Source: Micromonospora alfalfae
Lineage (GTDB): Bacteria > Actinomycetota > Actinomycetes > Mycobacteriales > Micromonosporaceae
Length of the DNA: 64,000 bases
NCBI RefSeq assembly: GCF_022230925.1
Contig: NZ_JAKKFH010000023.1
Location: forward strand, 26,139 to 90,138
Direction of reading: 5' to 3'
Part shown: piece by piece, positions 56,982-64,000 of the stretch
How positions within the stretch are numbered: position 1 is the first letter of the stretch
Layout: every line of letters begins with the position of its first letter
Notes under the pieces: model-generated
Told to the model about the DNA's origin: nothing
Database searches by the model: none
What the model saw: the letters and a program-made list of their open reading frames with translations, nothing else
Position numbers and translations under genes: made by a program

Positions 56982-57932
56982 TCAGTGCAGCCGGGGCAGG
57001 ACCTCACGCTGGTAGAGGTCGAACAGACCCTGGTAGTGCGGTCCGGTGTTGGCCACGTAGACCTCGTCGAAGCCGGCCTTGGCGTACTTGTCGATCATCT
57101 CCAGGTGCGCGTCGACGCTGTTGCCGCAGACGAACGCCTCCTTCAGCATCTCCGGCCTGACCAACTCGGCGGCCTGCTCGAAGTGCCGCGGTGAGGGCAG
57201 CACCTGGGACAGCTCACCCGGCACCCCCGCGTTGGGCCAGCGCTCGTACGCGATGCGCAGCCCCGCCTCCTCGCTGTCCGCGTACGCCGCCTTGAAGCCG
57301 GCCTGGCACGGCTTGTCGCCGCCGCCGTTCTCGCGGAAGCGCCGGACCATCTCGCCGTCGGGCATGGTGCTCACGTAGCCGTCGCCGATCCGGGCGGCCA
57401 GGTCGATGGCCTTCGGCCCGAAGCCCGAGACGTAGATCGGCGGGGGAGCGTCGGGCAGCGTGTAGATCCGGGCGTGCTCGACTGTGTAGTGCTTGCCGTG
57501 GTGGTTGACGAAACCGCCGCCCCACAGCGCGCGCAGCACCTCGACGGCCTCCTCCAACATCTCCAGCCGGACGTCGGCCTGCGGCCAGGCGTCACCGAAG
57601 ATGTGTTCGTTGAGCGCCTCGCCGGTGCCGACGCCGAGCACGAACCGCCCACCGTGCAGCACCGCGCTGGTCGCCGCCGCCTGCGCGATCACGGCCGGGT
57701 GGATCCGCACTGTCGGGCAGGTCACCGCCGTGGTCACCGGTAACGAACAGACCTGGCTGAGCGCGCCGATCATCGACCAGACGAACGGGCTCTGGCCCTG
57801 TGCGTCCACCCAGGGGTGGAAGTGGTCGGAGATCCACAGCGCCTCGAAGCCGGCCCGTTCGGCACCGCGCGCCTGCTCCAGCAACTCGGCTGGCGTGAAC
57901 TCCTCACTGGATAGAAAGTATCCGATCTTCAT
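56982..57932 (-). CDS. LLM-class F420-dependent oxidoreductase (G6PD/TIGR03557-like)
   Basis: 316 residues. The (beta/alpha)8 barrel shows GYFLSSEEFTPAELLEQARG, EALWISDHFHPWVDAQGQSP and LHGGRFVLGVGTGEALNEHI, and ends GLFDLYQREVLPRLH. The W-x-S-DH-F-H-P-W motif and the GTGEALNEH segment are typical of the F420-dependent glucose-6-phosphate dehydrogenase-like group. It probably uses F420 to oxidise or reduce a sugar phosphate or other alcohol. AAGGGG precedes the ATG. Confidence 0.88.
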   Translation of the reverse strand: MKIGYFLSSEEFTPAELLEQARGAERAGFEALWISDHFHPWVDAQGQSPFVWSMIGALSQVCSLPVTTAVTCPTVRIHPAVIAQAAATSAVLHGGRFVLGVGTGEALNEHIFGDAWPQADVRLEMLEEAVEVLRALWGGGFVNHHGKHYTVEHARIYTLPDAPPPIYVSGFGPKAIDLAARIGDGYVSTMPDGEMVRRFRENGGGDKPCQAGFKAAYADSEEAGLRIAYERWPNAGVPGELSQVLPSPRHFEQAAELVRPEMLKEAFVCGNSVDAHLEMIDKYAKAGFDEVYVANTGPHYQGLFDLYQREVLPRLH

Positions 57933-58019
57933 GGCTTACCCCTTCGGCACGCGGACCTGCTGATGGGGAGAGCCGTACCCCGGCGGCGCCCGGTCACACC
58001 GGTTCTCGCCGTGGGCGGG

Positions 58020-58145
58020 TCAGCGTCGTCCGAACATCGCCCGGATCGCGGCGAGCAGCAGCAGGGCGCCGACCACCAGGCCGAGCAGGCGTACGCCGGG
58101 GATGTCGGCCGGGCTCGTCGCGTCGGCCAGCAGGACGGGATCCAT
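58020..58145 (-). CDS. Small single-pass membrane protein, 41 residues
   Basis: MDPVLLADATSPADIPGVRL is followed by the hydrophobic stretch LGLVVGALLLLAAIRAMF and the terminal GRR. GGAGAG lies 8 nt before the ATG and the frame ends in TGA. The layout (short polar N-terminus, one helix, basic end) fits an Nout-Cin membrane peptide. No family is recognised. It lies 87 bp upstream of the LLM gene on the same strand and may be cotranscribed with it. Confidence 0.6.
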   Translation of the reverse strand: MDPVLLADATSPADIPGVRLLGLVVGALLLLAAIRAMFGRR

Positions 58146-58193
58146 CCCCGCACTCTCCCCGGAGAGCCGGCCGCCAGGCAACTGTAAGGTTTA

Positions 58194-58222
58194 TTGACTA
58201 TTGATTCGCTCAGTGTGACCAT
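58194..58222 (+). promoter_or_regulatory. Candidate promoter TTGACT-N17-GACCAT
   Basis: TTGACT at 58194-58199 and GACCAT at 58217-58222 are 17 bp apart, about 60 bp before the small ORF that precedes the GH3 gene. The block 58180-58215 is A/T-rich against its surroundings. Confidence 0.4.
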
Positions 58223-58285
58223 GGCAGGACCGCCTGCCGGTGGCGGTGCGCCGAGGGCGCGCGAGAGATGGGGTACGGGGGCCGC

Positions 58286-58366
58286 ATGAGCGAGCGCAAC
58301 CAGCGGATCGACGGGGGCGCACCGTCGCCGGTGATCGACATCGATCACTGCGAGGGGGCGGAGTGA
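58286..58366 (+). CDS. Possible 26-residue leader peptide coupled to the GH3 gene
   Basis: The frame begins with ATG and reads MSERNQRIDGGAPSPVIDID, then HCEGAE, with a G-rich stretch upstream. Its TGA overlaps the GTG of the GH3 gene (GTGA), the same kind of junction seen between coupled genes elsewhere here. It could be a leader peptide, or the remnant 3' end of a lost upstream gene; codon use is compatible with coding. Function unknown. Confidence 0.35.
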   Translation: MSERNQRIDGGAPSPVIDIDHCEGAE

Positions 58367-59856
58367 CAACTACCAACGGGCACCTCCCGGTGCTCGCCGC
58401 CGCCGTTCTGCAACCCGGCTTCGTCGGCACCACCCCACCCCCCTGGGTGTGCCGCTGGCTCGGCGAGGGTCTCGGCTCGGTGGTGCTCTTCGCCCGCAAC
58501 GTGGTCGACACCGAGCAGGTGACAGCCCTCACCGCGACGCTGCGCGCGGAACGGCCGGACGTCATCGTGGCGATCGACGAGGAGGCCGGCGACGTCACCC
58601 GGCTGGAGTCGGTGCACGGCAGCTCCCGACCCGGCAACTTCGCCCTCGGCGCTGTCGACGACCCGGAGCTGACCGAGGCCGTCGCCCGGGACCTCGGCGC
58701 CGAACTGGCAGCGGCGGGGGTCACCCTCAACTACGCCCCGGACGCCGACGTCAACTCCAATCCGGCGAACCCGGTGATCGGCGTCCGCTCCTTCGGCGCC
58801 GACCCGGCGCTGGTCGCGCGGCACACCGCCGCCTGGGTCCGCGGGCTCCAGGCCGGCGGCGTCGGGGCCTGCGCCAAACACTTCCCCGGGCACGGCGACA
58901 CCCGGGTCGACTCACACCACGACCTGCCCCGGATCACCGCCGACCGGGCCCGGCTGGACGCCTGCGAACTGGCCCCGTTCCGCGCCGCCGTGGCCGCCGG
59001 GGTGCAGGCGGTGATGACCGGTCACCTGCTGGTGCCCGCGCTCGACCCGCACCTGCCGGCGACGCTGAGTCAGCGCATCCTGGGCGGGTTGCTCCGCGAC
59101 GAGCTGGGCTTCTCCGGCGTGGTGGTCACCGACGCGGTGGAGATGCGCGCGGTCGCCGACCGGTACGGCTTCGCCGGTGCGACGGTCCGCGCCCTCGCCG
59201 CCGGGGCCGACGCCATCTGCATCGGCGGCGAACGGGCCGACGAGCAGTCCGCCCGCGAGCTGCGCGACGCCATCGTGGCCGCCGTCGTCTCCGGTGAGCT
59301 GCCCGAGGAACGTCTCGCCGAGGCCGCCAAGCGCGTCGGTCAACTCGCCGCCTGGACGGTGGCCGCCCGCAGCGCCGGCTCGGCCGCAGGACGCGCCGCC
59401 CACGTCGGGCTGGTCGCCGCCCGCCGGGCCGTCCGGGTCACCGCCGCCCCGGGCGCGACTGTCGCGCTGCCACTGACCCGCGCGGCACACGTCGTCGAGT
59501 TCGAGCCGCTGCGCAACATCGCCATCGGGGCCGAGACCCCGTGGGGCATCGGCGGACCACTGACCGAGCTGCTGCCCGGTACCAGCACCGTCCGCTACGC
59601 CGAACCCGACGTGCCGGCGGACCCGGGCGCCGGGGCGGGCGGTCGCCCCCTGGTCCTGGTCGTCCGCGACCAGCACCGGCACGACTGGATGCGCGACGCC
59701 GTGCACCGCGCGTTGGCCGCCCGGCCGGACGCCGTGGTGGTCGAGTTGGGCGTGCCCGAACTGGTCACCGGGGCGGTGCACCTGGCCACCCACGGCGCCA
59801 CCCGGGCCAGTGGGCAGGCTGCCGCCGAGGTGCTCACCGGCGCCGGCCTTCCCTAG
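58363..59856 (+). CDS. nagZ: GH3 family beta-N-acetylhexosaminidase (NagZ-like)
   Basis: 497 residues. The barrel shows AIDEEAGDVTRL, NYAPDADVNSNPANPVIG, the NagZ-type loop KHFPGHGDTRVDSHHDLP that carries the Asp-His catalytic dyad, and the nucleophile aspartate in VVVTDAVEMRAV. It should cleave terminal N-acetylglucosamine from muropeptides or chito-oligosaccharides. Residues beyond about 330 form a second domain that is shorter than in two-domain GH3 enzymes. No signal peptide, so the enzyme is cytoplasmic. GTG start with GAGGGGG upstream, coupled to a small upstream frame. Ends 4 bases into the convergent GNAT gene. Confidence 0.88.
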   Translation: MTTTNGHLPVLAAAVLQPGFVGTTPPPWVCRWLGEGLGSVVLFARNVVDTEQVTALTATLRAERPDVIVAIDEEAGDVTRLESVHGSSRPGNFALGAVDDPELTEAVARDLGAELAAAGVTLNYAPDADVNSNPANPVIGVRSFGADPALVARHTAAWVRGLQAGGVGACAKHFPGHGDTRVDSHHDLPRITADRARLDACELAPFRAAVAAGVQAVMTGHLLVPALDPHLPATLSQRILGGLLRDELGFSGVVVTDAVEMRAVADRYGFAGATVRALAAGADAICIGGERADEQSARELRDAIVAAVVSGELPEERLAEAAKRVGQLAAWTVAARSAGSAAGRAAHVGLVAARRAVRVTAAPGATVALPLTRAAHVVEFEPLRNIAIGAETPWGIGGPLTELLPGTSTVRYAEPDVPADPGAGAGGRPLVLVVRDQHRHDWMRDAVHRALAARPDAVVVELGVPELVTGAVHLATHGATRASGQAAAEVLTGAGLP

Positions 59857-60140
59857 GGAAGATCGGCCACCAGGTTGGCGTACTCGGGGTGCTTGTCGAT
59901 GAACGCGGCCATGAAGGGGCACTGCGGCACCACTGTCGTGCCGCGTGCCCGGAGCTGGTCCAGGGTGCCGCGGATCAGCGCGCCGCCCACCCCCTTGCCC
60001 TGAAAGCTCTTGTCCACCTCGGTGTGGGTGAAGACCAGGACCTCCCCGCGCGGCAGGTACGCGGTGAAGCCGGCCAGCGCGTCGTCGACCAGGATCTCGA
60101 AGCGGTGCTTCGCCGGGTTGTCCTCGACCAGGGTGCTCAT
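59853..60140 (-). CDS. GNAT-like protein of the YjdJ type
   Basis: 95 residues. The compact acetyl-CoA fold shows LAGFTAYLPRGEVLVFTHTE, then SFQGKGVGGALIRGTLDQLR and VPQCPFMAAFIDKHPEYANL, the pattern of single-domain YjdJ-type N-acetyltransferases of unknown substrate. Its ATG overlaps the TGA of the cysteine-desulfurase-like gene (ATGA), so it is translated together with it. It may modify the product of that enzyme or a related thiol; inference. Confidence 0.87.
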   Translation of the reverse strand: MSTLVEDNPAKHRFEILVDDALAGFTAYLPRGEVLVFTHTEVDKSFQGKGVGGALIRGTLDQLRARGTTVVPQCPFMAAFIDKHPEYANLVADLP

Positions 60141-61363
60141 CCGGCCATTCTCCCCGCCGGGTCGGCCAGCGCGTCGAGTTCGCCGAGCAAGCGGTCCACC
60201 TCGTCGGCGGTGTTGTAGTGGTAGATGCTGGCCCGCACCGCGCCGCCGCTGTCACGCAGACCCATCAGTTGGAAGTACTCGTAGGCGTAGTAGTCGCCGA
60301 CGGAGAGGCAGAACCCGGCGGCGCCCAACGCCTCCTGGGTGGCCGCCGGCGACATCCCGGCGACCCGGAACGAGACCGTCGGGCAGCGCCGCGCCGGCGA
60401 GCCGTAGACGGTGATCGCCGGCCGCTGGGCGAACCCGGCGAGCAGCCGGTCCAGCAGGGCCTCCTCGTGCGCCTGGGCGGCAGTCAGCCCGGCCCGCAGC
60501 CGCGTCCGCCGGTCGCCGACCGCGTCCGGGTCCAGCCCGGCCAGGTGATCCACGGCGGCGGCCACACCGGCCAGCAGTGGGAAGCTCGGCGTGCCGTACT
60601 CGAACCGGTCCGGCACCGCGTCGGATGACGGCACCAGCTTCGCCGGGCGCAGCGCCGCCCAGCGGGCCGGGTCCGCCACCATCGCCGCCAGGTGCGGACC
60701 GGACCACTTGTACGCGCTGGTGACCAGCACGTCCGCGCCGAGCGACGTCAGGTCGGTCGGCCCGTGCGGAACCGAGTGCACCCCGTCGACGCAGACCAGC
60801 GCGCCGACCGCGTGCGCGGTCTTGGCGATCGCCGGCACGTCCGGCATGGTGCCGATGGCGTTGCTGCCGGCAGTCACAGCGACCAGCCGGGTCCGCTCGC
60901 CCACCAGGTCGGCGTACTGGGCCGCGGGCAGCTCACCGGTGTGCCTGTCGACCTCGGCCCAGCGCACCGTCGCGCCGGCCGCCTCGGCGGCCTGCACCCA
61001 CGGCCGGACGTTCGCGTCGTGGTCGAGCCGGGAGACCACCACCTCGTCGCCGGGCCGCCAGGCCGCGCCGAGCGTGCGGGCCAGGGTGTACGTCAGCGCT
61101 GTCGCGCTCGGGCCGAGCACCACCCCGGCCGGGTCGGCGCCGAGCAGGTCGGCCACCGCCGAACGGGCCTCGGCCACCAGCTCCAACGACCGGCGACCCG
61201 GTACGAAGGCGGCACTGCGGTTGCCAATCGCCGATCGCATGGCGTCGGTGACCGCGTCGATCACACCGGCCGCGGTCTGGGTGCCCCCGGCACCGTCGAA
61301 ATGGACGAAGCCCTCGGTCAGGGCGGGGTACGCGGCCCGGGTGCGGGCGATGTCGAACGGCAT
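60137..61363 (-). CDS. Cysteine desulfurase-like PLP-dependent enzyme
   Basis: 408 residues. A class V aminotransferase fold with HFDGAGGTQTAAGVIDAVTD at the start, SRLDHDANVRPWVQAAEAAG, the aspartate of VDGVHSVPHG, and the lysine of SAYKWSGPHLA that binds PLP. The YKWSGPH sequence and the length fit the TIGR01976 (VC1184) group rather than IscS or SufS, which are about 400 residues with a long sulfur-transfer loop. It acts on cysteine or a related substrate. The start is the ATG at 61361-61363 behind a leaderless -10 box. Confidence 0.88.
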   Translation of the reverse strand: MPFDIARTRAAYPALTEGFVHFDGAGGTQTAAGVIDAVTDAMRSAIGNRSAAFVPGRRSLELVAEARSAVADLLGADPAGVVLGPSATALTYTLARTLGAAWRPGDEVVVSRLDHDANVRPWVQAAEAAGATVRWAEVDRHTGELPAAQYADLVGERTRLVAVTAGSNAIGTMPDVPAIAKTAHAVGALVCVDGVHSVPHGPTDLTSLGADVLVTSAYKWSGPHLAAMVADPARWAALRPAKLVPSSDAVPDRFEYGTPSFPLLAGVAAAVDHLAGLDPDAVGDRRTRLRAGLTAAQAHEEALLDRLLAGFAQRPAITVYGSPARRCPTVSFRVAGMSPAATQEALGAAGFCLSVGDYYAYEYFQLMGLRDSGGAVRASIYHYNTADEVDRLLGELDALADPAGRMAG

Positions 61364-61370
61364 GTCCCGG

Positions 61371-61376
61371 ACCCTA
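61371..61376 (-). promoter_or_regulatory. -10 box TAGGGT, leaderless start
   Basis: On the minus strand TAGGGT ends 7 nt before the ATG of the cysteine-desulfurase-like gene, with no ribosome site. Confidence 0.5.
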
Positions 61377-61446
61377 GCCGGTGCTCCCCGTGCCCTGGTC
61401 GGCCGCCAGGTGATCACCGTTCGACGGCGGCGTCGCGGATGTCTCG

Positions 61447-61452
61447 TACTCT
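61447..61452 (+). promoter_or_regulatory. -10 box TACTCT, leaderless start
   Basis: TACTCT ends 7 nt before the GTG at 61460 of the lipoprotein gene. It and TAGGGT for the divergent gene lie only about 70 bp apart. Confidence 0.45.
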
Positions 61453-61459
61453 TGGCGAG

Positions 61460-61825
61460 GTGACGAACCGACCCGCCACCATGCCCATTCCCCCCATTCG
61501 CCGCGCCGCCGGTCTCTTCGCCGGTCTGGCGCTCGGCCTCGCAGTGCTCGCCGGGTGCAGCTCCCAGGGCGCCTCCACCGACTGCGGGCTGGACGCCTGC
61601 ACCGTCACCTTCGAGCGGGGTGTCGACGCGAGCGCCACCATCCTGGGCGTCGAGGCCAAGCTGGTCGGCGCCGAGGGTGACCAGGTGACCGTCGAGGTCG
61701 CCGGTGAGCAGCTCACCCTCACCACCGGCCAGCAGGCCGCCGAGGCCGGGGGCTTCGCCGTCACCCTGGACAGCGTGACCGACCAGCAGGTCAAGATTCG
61801 CGTATCGCGCAACCCGGGCAGCTGA
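61460..61825 (+). CDS. Small lipoprotein
   Basis: 121 residues. A basic N-terminus (PPIRR) is followed by a hydrophobic stretch and the lipobox LAVLAGC at 31-37, so the mature protein begins with a lipid-modified cysteine and is about 85 residues long. The rest is polar with two cysteines (TDCGLDAC) near its start, which could form a disulfide, and beta-prone repeats of T/V. No family is recognised. The GTG start follows a TACTCT -10 box by 7 nt; an ATG at 61481 is also possible. Confidence 0.82.
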   Translation: MTNRPATMPIPPIRRAAGLFAGLALGLAVLAGCSSQGASTDCGLDACTVTFERGVDASATILGVEAKLVGAEGDQVTVEVAGEQLTLTTGQQAAEAGGFAVTLDSVTDQQVKIRVSRNPGS

Positions 61826-61884
61826 CCTGGGCGGGCGGCGGTGGCCGACGTTTGGGAATCTTCAGAATCGGAGATTGTGACGCC

Positions 61885-62706
61885 ATGTCACTCACCCGTA
61901 GCGCCGAAGCCACCGCCTCCCGTACGGCGGACAGCCGGTGGCTGGAACTCCTCGCCCGGGCCGGCTTCATCGGCTACGGCATCGTCCACCTGCTCTTCGC
62001 CTGGTTGGCGTTGCAGATCGCGTTCGGCACGTCGTCCGACGACGGCGACCAGTCCGGCGCGCTGCGTACCCTCTCCGCACAGCCCCTCGGCAAGTTCCTG
62101 GTCATCGCCGTCGCTGTCGGCCTGCTCGCGATGGCGATCTGGCAGGCGCTGGAGGCGGCGGTCGGGCACCGCGCCGAGCGCGGCAAGGAGCGGGTCCTGG
62201 AACGGCTCGCCTCGGCCGGCCGGACGATCGTCTACCTCTACTTCGCCTGGACCGCCTTCAAGGTCTTCAAGGACGCCGGGTCGAACAGCGCCGACCAGCA
62301 GGAGGCGTTGAGCGGCAAGCTGATGACCTCCAGCGGTGGCCGCTGGCTCGTCGGCCTGGCCGGGCTGGTGGTCGCCGCGATCGGCATCGGCCTGGTGATC
62401 TACGGTGCCCGCAAGAAGTTCGAGAAGCACCTCAAGACCGGCGAGATGAGCCCGAAGACCCGCCAGCTCTCCCGCCGGCTGGGCATGGCCGGATACATCG
62501 CCAAGGGCGTCGCGTACGGCATCTCCGGTCTGCTGGTCATCGTGGCGGCGGTGAACTACGACCCGGAGAAGGCCCGTGGTCTGGACGCCGCCCTGCACAC
62601 CCTGCAGGAGCAGTCCTACGGCACGTTCCTGCTGGCCCTGGTCGCCCTCGGCATCGCCGCCTTCGGCGTCTACTGCTTCCTCCAGTCCCGATACCGCAAG
62701 GTCTGA
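61885..62706 (+). CDS. DUF1206 family membrane protein
   Basis: 273 residues with six membrane helices arranged as three similar pairs (repeats starting near residues 24, 107 and 200: RAGFIGYGIVHLLFAWLALQ, SAGRTIVYLYFAWTAFKVFK, and MAGYIAKGVAYGISGLLVIV). This internal triplication is the DUF1206 signature. Function is unknown; the family is common in actinomycetes and cyanobacteria. The ATG has GGAG 11 nt upstream, and GATTGT ends 6 nt before it, so the start may be leaderless. It is followed by a hairpin and an MscS channel gene. Confidence 0.88.
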   Translation: MSLTRSAEATASRTADSRWLELLARAGFIGYGIVHLLFAWLALQIAFGTSSDDGDQSGALRTLSAQPLGKFLVIAVAVGLLAMAIWQALEAAVGHRAERGKERVLERLASAGRTIVYLYFAWTAFKVFKDAGSNSADQQEALSGKLMTSSGGRWLVGLAGLVVAAIGIGLVIYGARKKFEKHLKTGEMSPKTRQLSRRLGMAGYIAKGVAYGISGLLVIVAAVNYDPEKARGLDAALHTLQEQSYGTFLLALVALGIAAFGVYCFLQSRYRKV

Positions 62707-62722
62707 GCTGGTCGATACCACG

Positions 62723-62765
62723 GACATCGGGCACTCTTGGGCTTTTGCCCGGAGTGCCCGACGTC
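62723..62765 (+). terminator. Hairpin between DUF1206 and MscS genes
   Basis: GACATCGGGCACTC pairs with GAGTGCCCGACGTC (14 bp, one mismatch), and inside it GGGC-TTTT-GCCC adds a 4-bp stem with a TTTT loop. It can end the DUF1206 message; it lies close to the start of the MscS gene, so it may also act as an attenuator. Confidence 0.65.
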
Positions 62766-62789
62766 TGGTCGAAGGGGAGCACCGAAGCC

Positions 62790-63977
62790 GTGCAGAACTA
62801 TCTCGAAACGGCCGTCGCCGCGCTCGTCGCGGCGGCGGTCGCCCTGTTCCTGGTCGAAGTCGTCCACCGGTTGACCCGGCGGTTCGGCCGCCGGTCACTG
62901 CTGTTGACCGAGCTGACCGACCACGCGCACCGCCCGTTCCAGGTCGCCGCAACGGTCCTTGCCGTGCAGTTCGCCGTCCGCTTCAGCACCGGGTACGCCG
63001 TCGGCGAGAGCTGGCGGCGACTGCTGCTGCACCTGCTCATCCTCGGCGTCATCGCCACGGTGGCCTGGCTGGTCGCCTGCCTGCTGGTCGTCGTGGAGGA
63101 CACCGCGCTGGCCCGGTTCCGGGTGGACGTACCTGACAACCGGCACGCCCGGCGGGTACGGACCCAGGTGGTGATGCTGCGCCGACTGACCATCGCGGTG
63201 ATCGTCATCCTGACCGTGGGCGTGATGCTGATGACGTTCCCCAGCGTGCGGGGCATCGGCGCCGGTGTGCTGACCTCGGCCGGTGTGGTCGGTGTGGTGG
63301 CCGCGCTCGCCGCACAGAGCCTGCTCGGCAACGTCTTCGCCGGCCTCCAACTCGCCTTCAGCGACGCCGTCCGGCTCGACGACGTCGTCGTTGTCGAAGG
63401 GGAGTGGGGTCGCATCGAGGAGCTGACACTCAGCTACGTCGTGGTGCAGATCTGGGACGACCGCCGGTTGATCCTGCCCACCTCGTACTTCACCAGCAAA
63501 CCGTTCCAGAACTGGACCCGGACGGAGGCGGCGGTGCTCGGCACCGCCGAATTCGACGTCGACTGGGCGGTGCCCGTGCAGACCATGCGCGAGGAACTGC
63601 GCCGCCTCGTCGAGGGCACCGAACTGTGGGACGGGCGGGTCTGCGTCCTCCAGGTCACCGACGCCACCGGCGGGACGGTCCGGTTGCGCGCGCTGGTCAG
63701 CGCCGCCGACGCGGGCAGCCTGTGGGACCTGCGCTGCCTCGTCCGGGAGCACCTGGTCGCCTGGATCCGGGACAACCGCCCGACCGCGATGCCCCGGCTC
63801 CGCACCGAGCTGGGCGACTCCACCAGCAACCTGTCCTGGCAGTGGGTGCAGCCGAGGCGGCCGGCCCGCCGCCCGTCCGACACCGAGGCGCCCGACGACG
63901 CCCGTGTCTTCGGCGGCAGCGACGACGGCGACGCCCGCAGCGAAGCCTTCGTAGGCCCCGAAGAAACCCGCCCCTAA
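62790..63977 (+). CDS. MscS-family mechanosensitive channel
   Basis: 395 residues. Four membrane helices in the N-terminal 175 residues precede the pore helix region GIGAGVLTSAGVVGVVAALA, then AQSLLGNVFAGLQLAFS, a very typical MscS pore and following beta domain (VVVEGEWGRIEELTLSYVVV, then ILPTSYFTSKPFQNWTR). The C-terminal 50 residues are disordered and acidic. It should open under membrane tension and release solutes during hypo-osmotic shock. The GTG at 62790 has AGGGGAG 11 nt upstream; GTG at 62754 lies inside the hairpin and is less likely. Confidence 0.88.
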   Translation: MQNYLETAVAALVAAAVALFLVEVVHRLTRRFGRRSLLLTELTDHAHRPFQVAATVLAVQFAVRFSTGYAVGESWRRLLLHLLILGVIATVAWLVACLLVVVEDTALARFRVDVPDNRHARRVRTQVVMLRRLTIAVIVILTVGVMLMTFPSVRGIGAGVLTSAGVVGVVAALAAQSLLGNVFAGLQLAFSDAVRLDDVVVVEGEWGRIEELTLSYVVVQIWDDRRLILPTSYFTSKPFQNWTRTEAAVLGTAEFDVDWAVPVQTMREELRRLVEGTELWDGRVCVLQVTDATGGTVRLRALVSAADAGSLWDLRCLVREHLVAWIRDNRPTAMPRLRTELGDSTSNLSWQWVQPRRPARRPSDTEAPDDARVFGGSDDGDARSEAFVGPEETRP

Positions 63978-64000
63978 CCCGCCCCCGCCCCGCCCCCGCC

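Noticed and set aside
1..64000. CRISPR arrays, rRNA and tRNA genes, insertion sequences
   Set aside because: I saw no evenly spaced direct repeats, no tRNA-like cloverleaf and no transposase frame. Detection of tRNA genes by eye is not exhaustive.

Overview
The window is a contiguous stretch of chromosome from a high-G+C actinomycete. Micromonosporaceae (Micromonospora or a close relative) is the best guess. The clues are G/C-rich third codon positions, frequent GTG starts, many genes without a Shine-Dalgarno site but with a TANNNT box 6-7 nt before the start codon, a SigB/SigF-type sigma factor, an F420-dependent LLM oxidoreductase, DUF397/HTH pairs, a SpoIIE/HATPase phosphatase, and secreted enzymes with ricin-type and CBM domains. 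I see no rRNA or tRNA gene, CRISPR array, transposase, integrase or phage gene. The genus is an inference; no database was searched.

Layout. 1-9.1 kb: 5' part of a secreted CBM4/9 protein (probable cellulase) behind a perfect CelR/CebR-type operator, a PP2C phosphatase, the helicase HrpB, a DUF397/HTH-DUF5753 pair, a GPP34 protein, an APC permease coupled to a GNAT, and an alternative sigma factor. 9.4-18.6 kb: mostly small metabolic and regulatory modules, namely an acetoacetate-decarboxylase-like protein, phospholipase D, MarR-pirin, TetR/FBP zinc finger, a VOC protein with a DUF3533-like membrane protein divergent from an HxlR regulator with twin operators, and a stress protein. 18.7-30 kb: GH15 hydrolase, secreted PQQ-type sugar dehydrogenase with PKD, CBM6-like and ricin domains, phosphoesterase, renalase-like flavoprotein, Na+/H+ antiporter, HAD phosphatase and a PAS-GAF-SpoIIE-HATPase protein. 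30-36.6 kb: a cluster of small, membrane and stress-type proteins (TM-helix channel, DUF6401-like, MFS, SRPBCC, DUF2795, YihY, ChaB). 36.6-42.2 kb: aldehyde dehydrogenase divergent from a phytoene-desaturase-like flavoprotein, a dolichol-phosphate-mannose-synthase-like GT2, and an SRPBCC-SDR pair.

42.35-51.0 kb is the most distinctive part: a tightly overlapping operon holding the enzymes for nucleotide-activated heptose (GmhA, a two-domain HldE, and a GmhB fused to a GT9 heptosyltransferase-like domain), two further glycosyltransferases, a classical SDR, a second GT9, and a topoisomerase IB whose start overlaps the operon's end. A monoderm has no lipopolysaccharide, so the heptosylated product is unknown.

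51.2-64 kb: AraC and TetR regulators next to a DHA2 MFS pump with two operators 21 bp apart, RecQ, an LLM oxidoreductase, a 41-residue membrane protein, a NagZ-like GH3, GNAT plus cysteine-desulfurase-like enzyme, a lipoprotein, DUF1206 and an MscS channel. Convergent gene pairs are usually separated by strong hairpins. Two of these are long near-perfect palindromes that look like dispersed intergenic elements.
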